Shown one piece after another: positions 43,501 to 47,600 of a DNA stretch of 47,600 nt (the stretch's first letter is position 1; every line of letters starts with the position of its first letter). The notes beneath the pieces were generated by a model. The model worked only from the letters and a program-made list of their open reading frames with translations, searched no databases and had not been told where the DNA came from. This DNA comes from an uncultured Flavihumibacter sp. GTDB lineage: Bacteria; Bacteroidota; Bacteroidia; Chitinophagales; Chitinophagaceae. Position numbers and translations under genes: made by a program. The DNA lies in contig CAMLRX010000016.1 of NCBI GenBank assembly GCA_946482545.1, positions 1 through 47,600 of the forward strand, read 5' to 3'.

Positions 43501-43764
43501 AACCATATCGCCAACAACACCCAACGCAGCACCTGGTGGATGCGGGATGGCAGTTTCATGCGGTTGAAATCGTTGGAGGCCGGGTTCACCGTTCCGAAGA
43601 AATGGTCCGGTACACTACATGCGGAGAACATCCGCATCTACTTCAGCGGACTGAACCTGCTCACCTTCAGTAAGTTCAAAATGTGGGATCCCGAACAGGC
43701 GGGTAACGGTTTCGCCTACCCGATACAGAAAGTGGTGAACCTGGGTGTGAACATTAACTTCTAA
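40546..43764 (+). CDS. SusC/RagA-type TonB-linked outer-membrane transporter
   Basis: About 1072 residues from the ATG at 40546 (an upstream TTG at 40486 is rejected). The signal peptide has a long basic head before the hydrophobic core FLFSLTFITMLFMAGDVVAQ; the Met at 40570 is an alternative start. Then come a carboxypeptidase-regulatory-like domain (about 50-125, ITGTVKDTSGRVLEGASVV), TonB-box-like EEIVVTAFGKKQRREA, plug (about 145-260; QFFIRGVTTLGYSASPLILVDNIE, ILKDASAAALYGARGANGVILVTT), and a barrel ending KVVNLGVNINF. No STN domain, fitting control by the GntR-type regulator and not by an anti-sigma factor. Expected to import galactose-containing oligosaccharides together with the SusD-type partner. 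Confidence 0.95.
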   Translation: MIRRFACCMWRITAHSSRSFHFLFSLTFITMLFMAGDVVAQTPSRITITGTVKDTSGRVLEGASVVTNTKNALSTATDRNGKFVLEVPVGTEFRVSFVGYLEQSFQATALRREFTIVLHEASAAGEEIVVTAFGKKQRREAVVGSVSSVNPEDLKIPSSNLTNALAGQVAGVIAFQRIGQPGADNSQFFIRGVTTLGYSASPLILVDNIELTANDLARLQVDDIASFSILKDASAAALYGARGANGVILVTTKEGKSGKAKINFRIENSSSRPTKNLELADPITFMNAFNEAVTTRDPLATPFFTPNEIINTRATLNKEPGHNPYVYPAVDWMDVLFKDKTTTRRANFSVSGGTDVTKYYFAGSYSRDNGIMEVNPVNNFNTGMKFENYQLRSNINVKVTKTTEAVVRLWGNFNDYTGPITGDQSGIATDLYNQALHTSPVAFPAFYLPDSATMLNNHILFGNSLRSGNLLRNPYASLMYGYKNFSESRISAQFELNQDFNFITKGLSFRGIFSTNRYSYFDISRNYLPFYYSWNTYDPASNEYTLRWLNDQPGQAQEFLGYNEGQKNIFSYIYLQGALDYNRAFGLHNLSGALIGTRQQTLYGNAGSLLNSLPFRNLGLSGRVSYSYDSRYFVEGNFGYNGSERFAPDNRWGFFPTIGAGWVISNEKFWGGRIADYITRLKLRGSYGLVGNDNIDSRRFFYLSSVRPRGGPQAWFGTNNSVTMSGTAIDAYPNPDVTWETGRKSNLALELTIAKNLNITAEIYKEHRYNILIPRGYIPVTVGIESSAANNLRANLGEMDSKGLDLNLSYKKTFSKNLWASVMGNLTVASSKIVSFEEPEYNYDYRFITGHPGGQPFGYIAERLFVDDKEALNAPTQLFGDGFRPMGGDIKYRDINEDGVINQDDQVPIGLPFTPEIIYGFGFSLGYKNFDLNAFFQGLARESFFIDAQNTAPFVNNAQLLKAYAENHWSEENQNLYALWPRLSPNHIANNTQRSTWWMRDGSFMRLKSLEAGFTVPKKWSGTLHAENIRIYFSGLNLLTFSKFKMWDPEQAGNGFAYPIQKVVNLGVNINF

Positions 43765-43781
43765 CCGAAAAAGTGAAAACG

Positions 43782-45698
43782 ATGAAACGATTGACCAATA
43801 TAACTTCCCTCGCCATCGCAGGCATGCTGCTCCTGACTTCCTGCAAAAAATACCTGGACATTACGCCAGACAATGTGGCTACGCTGAACAGCTCGTTCAC
43901 CAATGCCAACGAAACACAGGCTTATCTTTTCGGTTGCTATTCTACATTACAATCAATGGCCGACGTAAGAAGAAACCCCGGTTTCACCAGCTCCGGAGAA
44001 GTGATCTTCCCCATCAACCTCCAGGACCAGACCACATTGGGCGGAGCAGGCGGCGACGCGGGTTTCAACATAATGCGCGGTCTCCAGAACAGCGCCAACC
44101 CGCTGCTCAATTACTGGGACGGCTACAACCAGGGCCTCAACCTGTGGCAGGCCATCCGTATGTGCAATACTTTCCTGGACAATGTTCATATCCCGCGCGA
44201 TCTTCCCGAGTTCCAACGGAAAAGATGGGCGGCAGAAGCCAGGTTCCTCAAAGCATACTACCACTATTGGCTGATCAGGATGTATGGCCCTATCCCCATC
44301 GCTGATGTGGCTATTCCCGTGAATGCCCCTGCGGAAGTGGTGCGGCAGAAACAACAAACACTCGATTCCTGTTTTAATTATGTGGTGAAGCAACTGGATT
44401 CCGCGATCGTAGACCTGCCACCCACCATACAAAACGCCGCTGCCGAAGCGGGCCGCATCTCCGGTACCATCGCACTTGCGGTAAAGGCCGAAGTGCTCAC
44501 CACACAGGCCAGCCCATTGTTCAACGGTAACCCCGATTATGCCTCCTTCAAAGGCAAGGACGGCGAAAATCTTTTCCCCCTTACCTACGATGAAAACAAA
44601 TGGCGCCGCGCCGCAGAAGCCTGCCGCATAGCAATAGATGCCGCTGAACAGGCAGGACACGACCTCTACCAACTCAGGACCACAGGCAATATTGTTCACA
44701 TCTCTGATGAGACCCGTCGCCTGCTGACCCTGCAAGGCGCATTTGTAGACAGTTGGAACGCAGAACAGGTCTGGACGCTCAACCCCGGCTTCGGCTGGCA
44801 ATACATGGCTTCTCCCAGGGTGACCGCTGAAGCCGCCGCCAACGTGTTCGCCGTTTACTCGAACTTCTCGGTGCCCGTGGGGCAGTCTGAAATATTCTAT
44901 TCCGCCAACGGCGTACCCATCAGCGAAGACAAGAACTGGGACTATGCCAACAGGTATAAAACCCAGCCCGGAGACGATGCGCATGCTTTCTACCTCAAAA
45001 AAGGATACACCACCGCGATCGGTAATTTTAAACGTGAACCGCGTTATTATTCCAGTGTTTCCTTCGATGGTGGCATCTGGTTCGGTTCAGGTACCACAGA
45101 CGACCGCGTAGCCAACCACATCAACGCAGTGAACGGACCAGCCGCACCACCCGACAGATTGCGTTACAACGCTACCGGCTACTGGGCCAAAAAACTGGTG
45201 CCTTACCAAACCACTTTCGGACAAAATAGCGTACAGCAAAATTATTCATGGCCCTTTATGCGTCTTTCAGGATTATGGTTGCTGTATGCAGAATGTCTGA
45301 ACGAAGCAAATGGTCCTGGGTCTGAAGTGTATGAACTCATCAACAGGGTAAGAACCCGTGCCGGATTGCCCGGCGTAGTGGAAGCATGGCAACAGCATTC
45401 CCGCAATCCTACCAAACCCTCCTCCAAAGAAGGACTCCGGCAGATCATCCACCAGGAGCGGAGGATAGAACTGGCTTTCGAAGGACAGGCAGGATGGGAC
45501 CTCCGCCGCTGGAAAGAATTGCAGCAGGTACTCACAGCGCCTATCCAGGGCTGGAGCGTATTCAACAGAACAACTACAGGCTACTATCAGTTGTCTACGG
45601 TGTATCAACCTGTATTCGCCCGCCGCGACTACCTGTTCCCGATACAGGATTACGACCTGCTCACGAACCCTAACCTGGTTCAAACCCTTTACTGGTAA
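43782..45698 (+). CDS. SusD/RagB-type surface lipoprotein
   Basis: About 638 residues with lipobox LLLTSC and the SusD start KKYLDITPDNVATLNSSFTNANETQAYLFGCY. TPR-like segments include RKRWAAEARFLKAYYHYWLIRMYGPIPI; the C-terminal region shows ELINRVRTRAGLPGV and IHQERRIELAFEGQAGWDLRRWKEL, both strongly typical. The ATG at 43782 gives a standard lipoprotein signal; the GTG at 43773 is an alternative. It starts 17 bp after SusC and is its glycan-binding lid. Its length is that of large-oligosaccharide-binding members. Confidence 0.95.
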   Translation: MKRLTNITSLAIAGMLLLTSCKKYLDITPDNVATLNSSFTNANETQAYLFGCYSTLQSMADVRRNPGFTSSGEVIFPINLQDQTTLGGAGGDAGFNIMRGLQNSANPLLNYWDGYNQGLNLWQAIRMCNTFLDNVHIPRDLPEFQRKRWAAEARFLKAYYHYWLIRMYGPIPIADVAIPVNAPAEVVRQKQQTLDSCFNYVVKQLDSAIVDLPPTIQNAAAEAGRISGTIALAVKAEVLTTQASPLFNGNPDYASFKGKDGENLFPLTYDENKWRRAAEACRIAIDAAEQAGHDLYQLRTTGNIVHISDETRRLLTLQGAFVDSWNAEQVWTLNPGFGWQYMASPRVTAEAAANVFAVYSNFSVPVGQSEIFYSANGVPISEDKNWDYANRYKTQPGDDAHAFYLKKGYTTAIGNFKREPRYYSSVSFDGGIWFGSGTTDDRVANHINAVNGPAAPPDRLRYNATGYWAKKLVPYQTTFGQNSVQQNYSWPFMRLSGLWLLYAECLNEANGPGSEVYELINRVRTRAGLPGVVEAWQQHSRNPTKPSSKEGLRQIIHQERRIELAFEGQAGWDLRRWKELQQVLTAPIQGWSVFNRTTTGYYQLSTVYQPVFARRDYLFPIQDYDLLTNPNLVQTLYW

Positions 45699-45725
45699 AC
45701 ATTCTATTTACTTTAATCTTGTTAT

Positions 45726-46985
45726 ATGAGACATTCTTATAAAAATTGTATCACCTTACTCGTACTAACGGCGGGCATGGTATTGCAGTTGGCTTGCAGT
45801 AAGTCTGATCAGTACAACGGCGTCATCTCCAACGATCCCACCAAACCAGGTCCCGTTACCAATGTGAAAGTGGACAATTTCAATGGCGGCGCCCACATCA
45901 CCTACAGCCTGCCGGATTCAAAAAACATTCTGTATGTGCAGGCGGAGTATAAGATCAACGGAAGTACTTCGCGGCAATCTAAATCTTCTTACTATTCCGA
46001 TACCGTTACAGTGGGTGGTTTTGAAGAAAGCAAAGACTACGATGTTACCTTATTCACGGTCAGCCGTTCCAATGTGAAATCGGATTCTGTAGTGGTGAAG
46101 GTGCGGCCTCAAACACCGCCATACCAGTTGGTGGTACCTACCATTGAAATATCCAGCGACTTCGGTGGCGTACGGATAAAAGCGAAGAATGCCGTGCGGG
46201 CCGAAATAGGATTGATCACCATCACCATGAACGCCGTAACCCGGAAAAGGGAAATTATTTCCCAGCATTATACCAACCTCGATTCCATCTCCTTCGCGTT
46301 AAGAGGATATGATACGATTCCACGTGAATTCGGGGTGTATGTAACCGATAAATGGGGTAATATTTCAGACACCGTGCTGAATACCATCACCCCGATCTAT
46401 GAAACACAAATGAGCAAGTCCCGTTTCCAGCCTTACGTACTGCCGAAAGATGCCAGAACCGGTTTTGGCTGGGTGTTGCAGAACATCTGGGATGGCAATA
46501 CAGGTTCCCCTGGTTACCATACGGAACAGCCCATTCAGCCGCTGGTATGGCCCGCGGTGATCACTTTCGATATGGGGCAGGCCGCGAAACTGAGCCGCTA
46601 CACCATTTGGAACCGGGGCATCGATGGCAGTGGCAACTGGTTGTGGCAGGCGGGCGCACCGCAGGAATGGGTGTTATGGGGCAGGGCAGACGCTCCTGTA
46701 GACGAGACCATGCCGGATGAAAGCAACCGACCGTCGGTTGGTGGCACCACCCCGAACGGCTGGATCAACCTCGGCGTGTTCACGGCGCTGGATAAACCCT
46801 CTAAGTTGCCCAACCCTTTGTACACCAATGCCGACCTCGCTTTCTGGAACGCAGGCTTCAGCTATAACTTTTCGCTGGCGCTGCCGAAAGTAAGGTATAT
46901 CCGCTTTGAATGCCTCTCGAACATGGCGCTTACCAATACCTTTTTTAACGTGGCAGAACTGACGTTCTGGGGCGACGACCGGTAG
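45726..46985 (+). CDS. Surface glycan-binding lipoprotein, DUF4959-DUF5126-DUF5000 type
   Basis: A 419-residue lipoprotein (lipobox VLQLACS). Order: N-terminal DUF4959-like fibronectin-like domain (GPVTNVKVDNFNGGAHITYSLPDSKNILYVQAEY), a middle DUF5126-like domain (about 130-230, GVRIKAKNAVRAEIGLITI), and a C-terminal discoidin-like DUF5000 domain (about 245-417, FDMGQAAKLSRYTIWNRG...YIRFECLSN...VAELTFWGDD). The discoidin-like domain of such proteins is expected to bind carbohydrate at the cell surface. It lies 27 bp after the SusD gene and therefore probably captures the same glycan. Confidence 0.88.
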   Translation: MRHSYKNCITLLVLTAGMVLQLACSKSDQYNGVISNDPTKPGPVTNVKVDNFNGGAHITYSLPDSKNILYVQAEYKINGSTSRQSKSSYYSDTVTVGGFEESKDYDVTLFTVSRSNVKSDSVVVKVRPQTPPYQLVVPTIEISSDFGGVRIKAKNAVRAEIGLITITMNAVTRKREIISQHYTNLDSISFALRGYDTIPREFGVYVTDKWGNISDTVLNTITPIYETQMSKSRFQPYVLPKDARTGFGWVLQNIWDGNTGSPGYHTEQPIQPLVWPAVITFDMGQAAKLSRYTIWNRGIDGSGNWLWQAGAPQEWVLWGRADAPVDETMPDESNRPSVGGTTPNGWINLGVFTALDKPSKLPNPLYTNADLAFWNAGFSYNFSLALPKVRYIRFECLSNMALTNTFFNVAELTFWGDDR

Positions 46986-47022
46986 TATGCGCCGTTGCTC
47001 ATAGGGTCCATGATCACATTTT

Positions 47023-47600
47023 ATGAAACGAAAAATTAACGGGATGAAAAATATTCCTTCTTTCAAAATACTTACGTTAGGCTGCCTGCTGGTGGCGTTG
47101 TCCTGCTCTAGGAAAGCAACAGATTTTAAAGACTTTCTCGACGATAAGGAACTGGTGTTCCCCGGGAAAGTAACCAACGTAACCGTGCTTCCGGGCAAGC
47201 AAAGGCTCATGCTGAAATGGGCGCCAAGTCCTGATCCGTCTATTACAAAATACCTCGTGTACTGGAACAATAAAATGGATTCCCTGGTGGTGAACGCTAC
47301 TTCGCACGATCCGAAAGACACAGTTTCCGTATTAATCAATAACCTCGACGAATACAATTATTCTTTCCAGTTGTTCGCCTACGATGCAGAAGGCAACAGG
47401 TCGGTGGTAACAGAACTCAACAACGCGCAGAGTTATGGCGCTACTTACCAGAACAGCCTGTACAACCGGCTCCCGCGGGAGAATACCCCTTATGTGGTGA
47501 ACAACGATGGTTCCGCCACCCTGTATTTTGTTTCGCCGGATACCATCAACATCACCACACGTATTCAATACACCAATGCGGCCGGACAAGCTTCTGTGGC
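47023..47600 (+). CDS. DUF4998 lipoprotein, cut by the right window edge
   Basis: An open frame runs from the ATG at 47023 (or in-frame ATG 47044) to the last base with no stop. The N-terminus KNIPSFKILTLGCLLVALSCS is a lipoprotein signal; the following FPGKVTNVTVLPGKQRLMLKWAPSPDPSITKYLVYWNNKMDSLVV matches DUF4998, a fibronectin-III-like domain at the start of surface proteins in SusCD loci. A second domain begins near nt 47440. It lies 37 bp after the DUF5000-type gene and is probably another surface glycan-binding protein of the galactoside locus. The C-terminal part is not visible. Confidence 0.85.
   Translation, partial: MKRKINGMKNIPSFKILTLGCLLVALSCSRKATDFKDFLDDKELVFPGKVTNVTVLPGKQRLMLKWAPSPDPSITKYLVYWNNKMDSLVVNATSHDPKDTVSVLINNLDEYNYSFQLFAYDAEGNRSVVTELNNAQSYGATYQNSLYNRLPRENTPYVVNNDGSATLYFVSPDTINITTRIQYTNAAGQASV

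Noticed and set aside
42406..43524. Long open frame (372 codons) on the minus strand inside the second SusC gene
   Set aside because: It is a shadow of the SusC barrel coding sequence; no family resemblance.
43953..44984. Minus-strand open frame of 343 codons within the SusD gene
   Set aside because: It overlaps a clear SusD protein fully and has no signal or domain of its own.

Overview
The window looks like a chromosomal piece of a Bacteroidota species, most likely a soil or plant-associated member of the Chitinophagaceae. The support is several SusC/SusD-type outer-membrane pairs, DUF4249, DUF4843, DUF4959/DUF5000 and DUF4998 lipoproteins, FecI/FecR-type regulation, and promoters of the Bacteroidota type (TAnnTTTG at -7). 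Genus and species cannot be read from the sequence. No rRNA, tRNA, CRISPR array, insertion sequence or phage gene was seen.

Region 1 (1-13051, all + strand) is the downstream part of a polysaccharide-degradation operon that begins left of the window. It encodes a GH43 (subfamily 12-like) enzyme cut by the window edge, a GH88 unsaturated uronyl hydrolase, an atypical GH97, a ROK-type sugar kinase, a FucP-type sugar/proton symporter, a GH28/GH49-clan beta-helix enzyme, a periplasmic serine hydrolase, a GH127/GH146 beta-L-arabinofuranosidase and an alpha/beta-hydrolase esterase. Spacing is -4 to about 80 bp. The mix points to an arabinose- and uronate-containing pectin or arabinogalactan. SusC/SusD and any lyase would have to lie outside the window.

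Region 2 (13060-20130, - strand) is a four-gene operon: a small secreted protein, a TonB-dependent receptor with an N-terminal STN signalling domain, a DUF4249 lipoprotein, and a macroglobulin-type protein with a plug-like C-terminus but no barrel. Region 3 (20314-30166, + strand) diverges from it: an ECF sigma factor and a compact membrane anti-sigma factor, then SusC, SusD, DUF4843 lipoprotein, PKD-like lipoprotein and a TlpA-type thioredoxin protein, with no carbohydrate-active enzyme. The STN domain is missing from this SusC but present on the divergent receptor, so that receptor is the better candidate to signal to the anti-sigma factor.

Region 4 (30167-33465) holds a repeat-rich 664-bp spacer with three copies of a roughly 50-bp dispersed repeat, then a serine protease that seems to carry a second, degenerate trypsin domain split by a PDZ domain, then an HPP-family membrane protein.

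Region 5 (33466-47600, + strand) looks like an alpha-galactoside utilization locus: a GntR-type regulator with a sugar-sensing domain, a sodium:solute symporter, a GH36 alpha-galactosidase, a second clan GH-D enzyme, SusC, SusD, a DUF4959/DUF5000 surface lipoprotein and a DUF4998 lipoprotein cut by the right edge. A shared 12-bp sequence, TATAGTATAGAA, lies just downstream of the -7 element of both the regulator and the SusC gene. It is the best operator candidate in the window and suggests autoregulation plus control of the uptake genes.
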